Assembly (NCBI RefSeq): GCF_014641075.1
Contig: NZ_BMHP01000001.1
Location: 868,001-932,000 of the forward strand
DNA: 64,000 nt
Direction: 5' to 3'
DNA from: Paenibacillus nasutitermitis
Lineage (GTDB): Bacteria; Bacillota; Bacilli; Paenibacillales; Paenibacillaceae
The position numbers were made by a program, and so were the translations under genes. The notes below the pieces were generated by a model. The model did not search any database. It was given only the letters and a program-made list of their open reading frames with translations, and was not told where the DNA came from. The first letter of the stretch is position 1; every line of letters begins with the position of its first letter. This document shows positions 9,249-17,760 of this stretch, piece by piece.

Positions 9249-10856
9249 ATGAAGCTGCACTATAGCATGGCTCATGAACCTTTGCTGGATCGGACCGGAA
9301 GGGACGAGTTAATCGCGAATATGAAGAAAGCCGGCATTCAGAAAATTTGGATTGCGGGTTTCTTCTCAGGCAAGATGGTCGACATGGAGGAGCTCAAGGA
9401 AGCGAAAGCATTTGCCGAAGCACATGGATTCGAGGTGGGTTCGGTAACCATCCCGATCGGTCACCCGGGCAATTCGCTTAATCCGGATGATCCCGATCTC
9501 GATCTGGAGATTCCTGATCGCTGGCATTATCGGGTCAATAATCTCGGAGAAACGGTCTATTTCTGCGGGGCAATCGATAACTGCCTCATTGAGGACAACG
9601 GCCAAGCGGCAAAACGGCTGTATGAGGCAGGCTTCCATGAAGTTTTCCTGGATGACGATCTGCGCGTCGGTAATTTCAATGCGTTGATAGAAGGCTGCTA
9701 CTGCGATGTTTGCATATCGGAATTTAATGAAATCTACAAGCATCAGGAAACCAGAGCGTCCTTAATGCGGCAAATAACGGAGAAGCTGAGCACGGAATTA
9801 ATGAAAGATTGGGTCGCCTTTCAGTGCGAGAAAATTACCGCGGTAATAAAAGCGACGAATATTGAGGGCGTTCAGCCCGGCATCATGGTCATGCATTTTG
9901 GTGATGAGCGGCACGGGATTGATATTCCCACCATCCGCAATCAAATACCGGACACGCTATTCCGGGTCGGCGAATTGCAGTTCAATGATGCAAGCTTCAC
10001 CAAGCCCTATGCCAAGGCCGAAGAAATGCTGGGTATCGCCTATCATCTGAACTTTATGGATAAACAATTCGCTTACAGCGAATCGACTATTTTTCCTCCC
10101 CGTTCGCTTAAGGAGCATAATTTGGTGTATAAAGCGAAAATGGCGATCGCGTCGGGGCTTGAAAACGTGCTCTTCATGAGCGGTACATGGGTACTGGAGG
10201 AAAGCTATTGGAAAGCGATCGCGGATGCGCTTCCGGTGCTGCGGGAATTTGACAAAGCCGGCGCAGGCGTGGAACGACATTATCCCGTACACCTTGCTTA
10301 TGGAACGCATGGAGCTTATGCCGAACCTATCGTTCCGACAAGCTTGCCTGTGCTGGCAGGTTTGCCGGTCAAGCCTGTCCGTGCGGATCAGAGAAGCGAA
10401 GGCGGAGAATTGCTGCTATTCTTCGGGGATTATGAACTGGGAGCGGAATGGCAGAAGAAGCTGCCTTTGTATAAGCAGGTCATCTTTGATCAAACGGCCG
10501 CGTTAAAAAATAAAGCTGTCCTGGAGCAGCTGAAGCCGGATGCGGCACAACTCATTTGCTGGGATCATGCTGCATCCACAAGACCTTCCAATGAGGAGAT
10601 CTCCTTGCTTCAAAAACGGGTTGGTGAGGAATCCCGGAGTTTCCCCCGCGTGATGGAAGGAAGCAACATCGGCCTGGTCTGGTTAAAGGACAGCGGCAAG
10701 GTCATCTTATTTAACTTATTGGAAACAAAGAATCAGGGTGTGGTGATGATCACGGATCACCCGTATACCGTTACTTTGAAAGCATTGTCCTTCGCGATTC
10801 TGGACGGCGCCGGAACATGGACCGAATATGATACAGAGGTCAATCTCGGGAGTTAA
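9249..10856 (+). CDS. TIM-barrel glycoside-hydrolase-like protein
   Basis: The 535-residue protein has no signal peptide and is probably cytoplasmic. The first 330 residues look like a (beta/alpha)8 barrel. VFLDDDLRVGN (about residue 137) has the acidic strand-end pattern of GH42-like or DUF4434-like enzymes. A cysteine cluster, GCYCDVC, follows closely, as in proteins where such a loop binds metal. The C-terminal 200 residues resemble the glutamine-amidotransferase-like plus beta domain of those enzymes (LLLFFGDYELGAEW). The start is ATG at 9249 behind AGGAGGGG. The gene directly precedes the GntR/binding-protein fusion regulator, so both probably belong to one sugar system. The substrate is unknown. 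Confidence 0.6.
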   Translation: MKLHYSMAHEPLLDRTGRDELIANMKKAGIQKIWIAGFFSGKMVDMEELKEAKAFAEAHGFEVGSVTIPIGHPGNSLNPDDPDLDLEIPDRWHYRVNNLGETVYFCGAIDNCLIEDNGQAAKRLYEAGFHEVFLDDDLRVGNFNALIEGCYCDVCISEFNEIYKHQETRASLMRQITEKLSTELMKDWVAFQCEKITAVIKATNIEGVQPGIMVMHFGDERHGIDIPTIRNQIPDTLFRVGELQFNDASFTKPYAKAEEMLGIAYHLNFMDKQFAYSESTIFPPRSLKEHNLVYKAKMAIASGLENVLFMSGTWVLEESYWKAIADALPVLREFDKAGAGVERHYPVHLAYGTHGAYAEPIVPTSLPVLAGLPVKPVRADQRSEGGELLLFFGDYELGAEWQKKLPLYKQVIFDQTAALKNKAVLEQLKPDAAQLICWDHAASTRPSNEEISLLQKRVGEESRSFPRVMEGSNIGLVWLKDSGKVILFNLLETKNQGVVMITDHPYTVTLKALSFAILDGAGTWTEYDTEVNLGS

Positions 10857-10913
10857 CGATGCCGAACAAGAGTGGGGAGGCAAGAGGAAAGGTCCGTTAT
10901 TTCCGATTTCAAG

Positions 10914-10919
10914 TATAAT
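10914..10919 (+). promoter_or_regulatory. Possible -10 element before the regulator gene
   Basis: TATAAT lies 51 bp before the preferred TTG start. A second -10-like TATACT follows at 10931-10936. No good -35 is visible, so this is a weak call. It supports a start downstream of the longer GTG-started frame. Confidence 0.35.
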
Positions 10920-10964
10920 CCTCCTAGTGGTATACTGAGGGTAAAATCCTGGGAGCGGATTGAG

Positions 10965-12389
10965 TTGCTGAAGAAACGTAATGAATTTCAAGAACGATAC
11001 AGCAAGCTAAGGCATGACTTACTTCAGGAAATGAAGGACGGAAAGCTCGGCCCGGGAGATTATTTACTGTCGGAACGTGAATTAAGCGATAAATATAACT
11101 TAAGCCATATGTCGGTTCGCAAACTGCTGGCTGAGCTGAAGAACGACAATCTTATCGAGAAAATCCCCGGCAAAGGCAATCGGGTCCAGTTGTCCGCCGG
11201 GCCTCGGGAGATCGCCCCCCTTCGAGTTGCCTGTTATGCCGACTCGCATGAACGGGATACGTTAAGCCGCTTATTAGCTGCATACCAGAACGAACATCCA
11301 GAGCTTAGGATCGAGCTCATTCCGATTGCGGCTGGAACCTATTTGGACAATCTGCTCAGTATGACCGACAACGGTGAGGCTCCCGATCTTTGGGTGATTT
11401 CCGATCAGCATTTTCGATGGCTTATAGACCGCGGCAGATGTGATCTGCTTTTACCCGTTTCCGCAAAGGAGCTGGATCCCGGTCGCAAACTTTATTCCGC
11501 TTTATTTGATCTGTTTACCGATGCTAAGCTAAGGGCTGTCCCTTTCGTTTTCTCTCCGGTCGTCTATTGCTACAATAAGGACATGATTTCTGAAGCCGAG
11601 CTTGATCAGTTGGACAATTGGCGAAACCTCCTGATCTTGGCAGAACGGCATACATGCAAAGACGAAATAGGCGCCATCCAGCAATATGGCTATGGATTCT
11701 CAATCTCGAATCACCGCTGGCCGATGTATCTGCTGCAGAACGGAAGCAGCTTCTTCTCCGGGGAAGGGAACGCGCCCTTTCTCTCGAATCCGGCGACCAT
11801 TGAAGCCTTCCAATTCTGTCTGGACCTTATGTATAAATATCAGGTGTCACCCGTGTTTCTTCAAGGAAATACACGGTTCGTCGAAAATCTGTTTATGAAA
11901 AACAAAGTAGCCCTGATTACGAGCACGTATTACTTTATGAACGAGTTCGCGAAAAGCGGGATAAACTGGGATATTGCACCGCATATCCCAAGCCATATCC
12001 GTAAGGGTACGCTGTTGTTGGGCGCGGGATTGGCTATCCATTCGAATAGTCCTTCGATTCCTCAGGCCAAACGGTTGATTCAATTCCTGATCGGATCCCA
12101 AGCCCAGACGCAATTGAAACTAAGCGGCTGCACCGTTCCAGCCCGCATCTCGGTGGCGGAGGATGAATCGCTGCATAATCCGCTCTTGCACCCCAAGCAT
12201 TATCATTACTTCCGAGACGTCTTGCCCTATGCCAAGCCCGTCAAGGAAATGAACATGAATCCCAGCAAGATGGAGAAGCTGCAGGAGGAGTTGTTCCTCA
12301 TGTGGATGAACATGGAGAAGCCGGAAGAAGCCTGCAAGCGGATCGATGCTGATTGGAAGACGAGCTGGATCAGCGATAGCGGCACATAG
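10965..12389 (+). CDS. GntR regulator fused to solute-binding-protein domain
   Basis: The N-terminal 75 residues form a GntR winged helix (RHDLLQEMKDGKLGPGDYLL, SERELSDKYNLSHMSVRKLL, GKGNRVQL). The remaining 390 or so residues resemble a type 1 sugar ABC solute-binding protein (RVACYADSHERDTLSRLLAA; APDLWVISDQ; VALITSTYYF; IQFLIGSQAQTQLKLSGC). There is no signal peptide, so the binding fold should act inside the cell as the effector domain of a one-component regulator. The frame is open from a GTG at 10872, but that start lacks a ribosome site; TTG at 10965 has GGGAG nine bases upstream and lies after the -10-like boxes. It is probably the local regulator of the sugar locus. A hairpin terminator follows. 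Confidence 0.75.
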   Translation: MLKKRNEFQERYSKLRHDLLQEMKDGKLGPGDYLLSERELSDKYNLSHMSVRKLLAELKNDNLIEKIPGKGNRVQLSAGPREIAPLRVACYADSHERDTLSRLLAAYQNEHPELRIELIPIAAGTYLDNLLSMTDNGEAPDLWVISDQHFRWLIDRGRCDLLLPVSAKELDPGRKLYSALFDLFTDAKLRAVPFVFSPVVYCYNKDMISEAELDQLDNWRNLLILAERHTCKDEIGAIQQYGYGFSISNHRWPMYLLQNGSSFFSGEGNAPFLSNPATIEAFQFCLDLMYKYQVSPVFLQGNTRFVENLFMKNKVALITSTYYFMNEFAKSGINWDIAPHIPSHIRKGTLLLGAGLAIHSNSPSIPQAKRLIQFLIGSQAQTQLKLSGCTVPARISVAEDESLHNPLLHPKHYHYFRDVLPYAKPVKEMNMNPSKMEKLQEELFLMWMNMEKPEEACKRIDADWKTSWISDSGT

Positions 12390-12390
12390 A

Positions 12391-12422
12391 GAAGACCGTC
12401 TGTGAATAGCCAGACGGTCTTC
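12391..12422. terminator. Bidirectional terminator
   Basis: A perfect 12-bp stem (GAAGACCGTCTG and its complement) encloses an 8-base loop. It lies between two convergent genes, the GntR fusion and the secreted propeller protein, and would serve both. Confidence 0.8.
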
Positions 12423-12455
12423 TTCCTGCTGGGTGCAGGTTACGGGATTAAGCTG

Positions 12456-14894
12456 TCAATTCGTATAACGCTTCAATTCGGTTCCATAAAAATAGTACAA
12501 ATTGCCAAATTCGTCTTCGGTTATCCGGTTGGCGCCGTTGTTGACCAAGGTGATGATGTTCTTGGACGCATCAATCCGGAATAAATATTTGTTCTTAATG
12601 GTACCGAACACCTGGCCCGACTTTGATAGAAGCAGTTCAGCATCCCGCCACACATTGCCGTTGTAAGAAACATCGGTGAATTTCTGCTGGAACGAATCGA
12701 AGGAGTTCGTTGCCGGGTCGAATACGAACAAGTACCCTTCGGCCATCCCCCACAGCTTGTTATCCGGGCCAACGATGATGGATGTGATGGCATCCATGCC
12801 GGATACCGGCAATGTATATTGCGCTGCAGTATCACTTGCCACATCGTACACGAAGAATTTGGCCGCAGTTGCGGTCGGGGTACTGCCCAGTCCTCCCCAG
12901 ATGGAAGTTCCGCCGAATACCTTGCCGTTATAGTAAGCAAGCGCCGTAATACTCTGGTTGCTGATGATGTTTTTCTTGACGGTTTTCGTGCCCGCAGCTG
13001 GATCGTAGATCGTTAAAGCGCCTTCAAGCCTTCCATAGTTTCCCACGGTTCCGATAAAGATCTTCCCGCCTCCTGACGTCATCGCCACTGGCCGGCTTTG
13101 CTCTTCGCTCTTCAGATCCATCACCTTTTGGGGATTGCCTGCGCTCATATCCCAAGGCAGACTCGGGTTGTATTCGAACAAGCGGGCGTCAGGATAGGAG
13201 GCGAAATACATTTTACCGTTCAACGCCAACATGCTTTCCGTCTGCATAACCCCGTCATATTGCGTGTTCAGGTCATCCCGTATCGGTGAATACACGCCAG
13301 TTCCGCCAGTTAAATACCCGCTTGTATAGATTTTTCCATCCGGGCCGGTGCCTACATCCTCCAGACTACTCGGCGATTCAGGTGTGTCCAGGATGACTGT
13401 CTTGAAGTTTGCCGTCTGCAGATTGTATTTGAACAGCAGCGTCTGCCCGCCCAATGTGCCGACGCCTGCCAATGTCGAACCTGGCCAGTTCGTCTGATCG
13501 CTTAATGTGGCGAAGCCAATCCGCACGGGGGTAATCAGTGTATCCTTGTTCAAGGATGCGTAGCTTTTTGCTGCAAGGTCGTAAGTGTGGATGACACCTC
13601 CGCTTGTATAATAGATTTTGCCGCCAAGCACTGGGGAAACCCCTAACGTACCGACATTCGGCACGACAGCATCCAGAGCCAACGTCGTCTTGTCGATTAC
13701 AAGCATGTTGTTGCTTGGCGTCAGACGTGCGAATATTTTGCCGCCCTCTACGTTGACGTTATAAACGAATTCCTCGCCGGAATAGGCGGATGGCAAAATA
13801 TCTGTTTTAGTCCCTGTTGCGTTATCGAACTTGATCAAATGAGCGTGTGAGCCAATGCCTTGGTACGTAACGTCCTCGGCTTCATCGTAATCGAGACTCT
13901 GGACATAGTCTTCGCTCCCCCATATCGGTTTGGAGCCAATCTGCAGGAAGCCTCCGCCAGTAGAGCCGCCATAATAGCGGAAGAAACCGGCATCCGGATA
14001 TGTGCCTCCATATATTTTGCCGCCGAGTCCAGCAGTTAAACCACGGATATGAGTCGCCCCTGTCAAGGGTTGCCCTAAATCCACCGCCGACGATTCTCCT
14101 GGCGTGTAGGCATACAAATGACCAAGGCTGAACGTACCGGCATAGATTTTCCCGTCTGTCCCCGTTGTCGCCGCCCATCCGCCACCTGCTCCGGAAAGAG
14201 AATAAGATGCGCTGACCGATTCCGTATTCAGATTGATTTTCGACAGCTTGGCGTCCACCGTTCCGGCTGCTCCATCCATGACGGCGTACAGATTGCTGGC
14301 ATCGGTTCCAATCCCGAATGTAGCGGCATGCGGAACAGAATTGGTCACCTGGCTGCCAAGATTGCTATATTCCGGCGTCACGTACACATCGTCCCAATAA
14401 GTGGTACCGGTATTGCCGGCATTGGAATACAGAAGAACAGTGACATAAGCCGTATTGGCTGGCGCAGCAGCCTTAACCTTGATTGTGGTCCATTGATTCA
14501 CAGGAGTGCTCTTCCCAGCGAATGCGGAGGTAAGCAGCATGTGCGAGCTGTTGTAGAAGCGTATATATAAATTCGCGCTGCCACTTGACACGTACAAACG
14601 GGACATGGCGGCATAGCTGAGACCGGCAGTTGCAGGCTGGAAACCGCTCTCAATTCCATATTGCAGAGTCGCGCTGCCGTCTGTAATCTTAACGCTTTTG
14701 GTTCCGGTGAAGGCTTGATCGGCGCTTACAGTGATACCCCCGGTTCCATAAGCTTGCGTCCAATTCGTCAATCCGCTTTCAAAGCTGTAGTTTGGAACTA
14801 ACAAGTCGGCGGCGGATGCGGGCAGCACAGGAATGAACGGTACGAGCAAGAACAGCATTAAGACCAAGCTTTTGAATGGCTGCTTGCGAAGCAT
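12456..14894 (-). CDS. Secreted CBM-like plus beta-propeller protein
   Basis: The 812-residue protein has a signal peptide (MLRKQPFKSL, hydrophobic stretch, ASA-AD cleavage). Residues about 30-180 form a carbohydrate-binding-like jelly roll (VPNYSFESGLTNW; YWDDVYVTPEYS). The rest has many blade repeats with a G-x-DGKIY or GGKIYGGTYPDAGFFRY pattern, suggesting a beta-propeller. It is a full-length paralog of the gene cut at 1-1083 and shares blade motifs with the cytoplasmic propellers at 22494 and 25747. No anchor or transmembrane tail is visible, so it is probably released. A role in binding or processing an outside glycan is an inference; no catalytic site is recognised. Confidence 0.75.
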   Translation of the reverse strand: MLRKQPFKSLVLMLFLLVPFIPVLPASAADLLVPNYSFESGLTNWTQAYGTGGITVSADQAFTGTKSVKITDGSATLQYGIESGFQPATAGLSYAAMSRLYVSSGSANLYIRFYNSSHMLLTSAFAGKSTPVNQWTTIKVKAAAPANTAYVTVLLYSNAGNTGTTYWDDVYVTPEYSNLGSQVTNSVPHAATFGIGTDASNLYAVMDGAAGTVDAKLSKINLNTESVSASYSLSGAGGGWAATTGTDGKIYAGTFSLGHLYAYTPGESSAVDLGQPLTGATHIRGLTAGLGGKIYGGTYPDAGFFRYYGGSTGGGFLQIGSKPIWGSEDYVQSLDYDEAEDVTYQGIGSHAHLIKFDNATGTKTDILPSAYSGEEFVYNVNVEGGKIFARLTPSNNMLVIDKTTLALDAVVPNVGTLGVSPVLGGKIYYTSGGVIHTYDLAAKSYASLNKDTLITPVRIGFATLSDQTNWPGSTLAGVGTLGGQTLLFKYNLQTANFKTVILDTPESPSSLEDVGTGPDGKIYTSGYLTGGTGVYSPIRDDLNTQYDGVMQTESMLALNGKMYFASYPDARLFEYNPSLPWDMSAGNPQKVMDLKSEEQSRPVAMTSGGGKIFIGTVGNYGRLEGALTIYDPAAGTKTVKKNIISNQSITALAYYNGKVFGGTSIWGGLGSTPTATAAKFFVYDVASDTAAQYTLPVSGMDAITSIIVGPDNKLWGMAEGYLFVFDPATNSFDSFQQKFTDVSYNGNVWRDAELLLSKSGQVFGTIKNKYLFRIDASKNIITLVNNGANRITEDEFGNLYYFYGTELKRYTN

Positions 14895-15236
14895 TACCTC
14901 ATCACCTTTCCCTGGTTAAAGTGGTTGGAGCGAACTAGGTTCCGGCCTCTGTGTACAGTGTGTCTGTGTAATTGCCTCCTTTCTTGTTCTTTCGCACCCG
15001 TTAAAGTACAATGAGCATGGATATAGAACAGTTGTTTATAGGTGTAATTAGAATATAACGGCTGCCCGGAAAGCTGTCAATATGGCTGAATTTCGTACAA
15101 CTCACCCCAAAAAGGCCAGGTATAGCACATTGTCTGTTAAAAATAGTTCTTCGCAAGAGAGGATTCACAAGAAGATGATTCATGAATGTCCTAACCAAAT
15201 GGACAACGGGGATATGCGGGCTTTAGGAGAACGTTC
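14895..15236. other. Leader of the secreted propeller gene
   Basis: This gap between two minus-strand genes should hold the promoter of the gene ending at 12456. A CCTCC-type site (minus strand GGAGG) lies near the start codon region. AT-rich sequence near 15040-15060 could supply a -10, but no clear pair stands out. Confidence 0.35.
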
Positions 15237-16148
15237 TTATTGCTGGCTAGAAATACGGTTTATTTTGGATTCCTGCAATTGGCGGAATTCTGTAGGCGTA
15301 ATGCCTTTCATAAGGCGGAAAGCTCTGGAGAAGGTGCGGTAATTTTCATAGCCTACTTCATAGGCAACATCGGTTATATTCATTTCAGTGGTACATAAGA
15401 GACTGGCGGCCCTGTTGATCCGGAGTATTTGCAAATAATCGCTAACCGACTGTCCTGTCTTTTTCTTGAACATGCGGCTGATGGGAGTTGGCTGCAAATT
15501 GAAATGATCAGCGATCATATTAAGGGAGAGCGGCTGCATGAAATGGAGATGAATATACTGAAGAACGTCTTGAATCCGGTTTTTTCGATCATGTATTCTG
15601 GGACCAATATGAGGAGGCGGAAGCTGGTGGTTGAGATTCCGCATCATCAGGATGATCACTTCGATCAGCTTGCTGCGAAGCATTTCATTGCGTCCCAGGC
15701 GTACATTTACATACTCCGCCATCATATCCTCCATCAGTCTGAGAACGGATGAGTAGTCTTCATCATTTAAGCGGCAATGAATGGGAGTTTCATTGTCATT
15801 ATCGGCCATATAGGTATTCAAAAGGGAACCGCAATCCGTGCTCTGCAGAATGTTCATTTCGAACATGCAGGTATAGGCAAGCAGCTGCATGTTGCTCCCG
15901 TTATAGCTTTCGTGGAACTGATTGGGAAGGATCAGAGTCAGCGTTCCCGGCTCCAAAGTGCATTCGACATTGTTGACCACCTTCTTGCCATTTCCCTTGT
16001 AGGTGATGGACAACTCGGCAAATTCATGAAAGTGAAGCGGAAAATGTTTTTGAGGCGGATGAAGGCTGGATACGAGAACAAAAGGCAGTTCTCCCTTGCC
16101 GATCTTTCTTTCGTTTAGGACATCCTGATACTTTGGAAATGCCACCAT
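15237..16148 (-). CDS. AraC-family transcriptional regulator
   Basis: The 303-residue protein has an N-terminal cupin-type sensing domain (PLHFHEFAELSITYKGNGKK; LILPNQFHES) and a C-terminal double helix-turn-helix (residues about 195-290). That part contains LSLNMIADHFNLQPTPISRM and ITDVAYEVGYENYRTFSRAF, then the AraC signature end GITPTEFR. The start is ATG with a GGAGGG site. It is divergent from the DegT/Gfo/ABC operon and very probably controls it. A 10-bp direct repeat at 21-bp spacing lies in the shared region. Confidence 0.9.
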   Translation of the reverse strand: MVAFPKYQDVLNERKIGKGELPFVLVSSLHPPQKHFPLHFHEFAELSITYKGNGKKVVNNVECTLEPGTLTLILPNQFHESYNGSNMQLLAYTCMFEMNILQSTDCGSLLNTYMADNDNETPIHCRLNDEDYSSVLRLMEDMMAEYVNVRLGRNEMLRSKLIEVIILMMRNLNHQLPPPHIGPRIHDRKNRIQDVLQYIHLHFMQPLSLNMIADHFNLQPTPISRMFKKKTGQSVSDYLQILRINRAASLLCTTEMNITDVAYEVGYENYRTFSRAFRLMKGITPTEFRQLQESKINRISSQQ

Positions 16149-16197
16149 AGCGATCCCTCCAATGTTAGGTTATGTAACTCAGACATTATTAAATAGT

Positions 16198-16228
16198 CAA
16201 AATTGTCTTGCACATATCCAAAATTGTC
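16198..16228. promoter_or_regulatory. Candidate AraC operator, direct repeat
   Basis: CAAAATTGTC occurs at 16198-16207 and again at 16219-16228. The start-to-start distance of 21 bp (two helix turns) is the spacing typical of paired AraC-family half-sites. It lies 50 bp before the araC-type gene and about 245 bp before the divergent operon. Confidence 0.55.
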
Positions 16229-16259
16229 ATGACAGCCTTTACCGGCTTTTTATATAAAT

Positions 16260-16278
16260 AAGGTGATCAAATTACCTT
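16260..16278. promoter_or_regulatory. Small inverted repeat in divergent region
   Basis: AAGGT and ACCTT flank nine bases (16260-16264 and 16274-16278). It could be an operator or part of one. On its own the symmetry is short and might be chance. Confidence 0.25.
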
Positions 16279-16471
16279 TCTGAAGGATAGAAGTGGAGAT
16301 GGCGCCTGATCGGAGCTATACTGGAAAATGCTAACATTATTCTCTACCCAAGTATATAAATATAAAAATTATCTGTAAAGTGCGGGGTGGGGAAAGGCAG
16401 TTTGGCGGCATCTTTGATTTATTGAGCAGGTTCTATCCTTTTTAAATTCCGAATGAAGAGGTGTGAAGAAG

Positions 16472-17722
16472 ATGACAGAAAAAGTGATCACGGAGAAACT
16501 GGCTATACACGGGGGAGCGAAAGTGAAAACAACCTCTTTTGGGGAGGGGAAACGATTCGGAATCGAAGAGGCGACACAATTGCTCGAAGCATTGGAACAA
16601 AACACGCTGTTTTATCACCAAGGCAACAAAGTTAAAACCTTTTTGAATGATTTTAACCAGCTTGTTGGAGTGAAGTACAGCGTGGCCACATCCTCAGGAA
16701 CGGCTGCGATACACGTCGCGTTAGGGGCGGCGGGGATTTCGGTCGGCGATGAAGTCATTACCGGTCCGATTACAGACCAAGGCACGTTGATTGGAATTCT
16801 GTACCAAAATGCGATTCCAGTCTTTGCGGATTTGCTGCCGCATACCTACAATATGGATCCAGCAGCGATCGAATCGAAAATTACGGAACGAACAAAAGCA
16901 ATCCTGGTTGTTCATCTGGCAGGCAACCCAAGTGATATGGATGCCATTATGGAAATTGCGCGGAAACATCATTTAATCGTAATTGAAGATTGCGCCCAAA
17001 GTTATATGGCGAAATATAAGGGCAAATATGTAGGCACTATTGGCGATTACGGCTGCTTCAGCACCAACGATTTCAAACATATATCCACCGGGGACGGAGG
17101 CATGGTGACGGTCAATTCGGGCGATGAAGACGATTTTCTGAAAACGCATGCATTTGCCGATAAAAATTATCAACGTTTCGGGCAAAGCGTGCAGCGTGAC
17201 TTACATTACGTTGCCCCGAATTATAGAATGACCGAGCTGCAAGGCGCGGTAGGAATTGCCCAGTTAAAGAAGCTGCCATGGATTTGTGAACAGAGAAGGC
17301 AGTTCGGAGACCGCATTACAGCCGGTATTAAGGATTTGCCCGGGGTTGCCGCACATGAGGTCACAGAAGGGGGGGAATGCACATACTGGTTTTATATGCT
17401 TCGGTTGAATGAAGCCAATTTGACCTGCACGCGGGAGCAATTTTCCAAGGCTCTTTTGGAAGAGGGGATTCCCAACAGTGCCGGCTATATTCCGGATGTC
17501 GTTTACATGCAGCCTATGTTCCAAGCTCGCCAAGCTTATCTGAACAGCCATTTCCCTTTCGACATTACCGGAATTACATACGACAGAGGCTTGTGTCCGA
17601 ATGCCGAAGAAATATTGCAAACTGCGATCCGGCTTAGAGTAAGCGAATTTTTCACTGCTCAGGATATCGAAGATATGATTGCCGGAATCCGTAAGGTGGA
17701 GCAATATTACCGCAAAAAATAA
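16472..17722 (+). CDS. DegT/DnrJ/EryC1/StrS-family PLP-dependent enzyme
   Basis: The 416-residue protein has the sugar aminotransferase fold. SSGTAAIHVALGAAGISVGDEVI (in part) forms the cofactor loop, VIEDCAQS carries the Asp that pairs with the pyridine nitrogen, and STNDFKHISTGDGGM carries the Lys that binds PLP. Family members usually transaminate nucleotide keto-sugars; some act on free amino sugars or inositols. The operon contains no nucleotide-sugar genes, so a catabolic or free-sugar role seems more likely here. ATG at 16472 has AGAGGTG well placed, so I prefer it to GTG at 16463. The next gene, an oxidoreductase, follows after 38 bp. Confidence 0.8.
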   Translation: MTEKVITEKLAIHGGAKVKTTSFGEGKRFGIEEATQLLEALEQNTLFYHQGNKVKTFLNDFNQLVGVKYSVATSSGTAAIHVALGAAGISVGDEVITGPITDQGTLIGILYQNAIPVFADLLPHTYNMDPAAIESKITERTKAILVVHLAGNPSDMDAIMEIARKHHLIVIEDCAQSYMAKYKGKYVGTIGDYGCFSTNDFKHISTGDGGMVTVNSGDEDDFLKTHAFADKNYQRFGQSVQRDLHYVAPNYRMTELQGAVGIAQLKKLPWICEQRRQFGDRITAGIKDLPGVAAHEVTEGGECTYWFYMLRLNEANLTCTREQFSKALLEEGIPNSAGYIPDVVYMQPMFQARQAYLNSHFPFDITGITYDRGLCPNAEEILQTAIRLRVSEFFTAQDIEDMIAGIRKVEQYYRKK

Positions 17723-17760
17723 AGATAAGAGCAGTACACCTTAATAAGGAGAGGGCCTAT

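Noticed and set aside
15001-15198. 65-codon minus-strand ORF before the secreted propeller gene
   Set aside because: It has no ribosome site or family and lies in a leader region.
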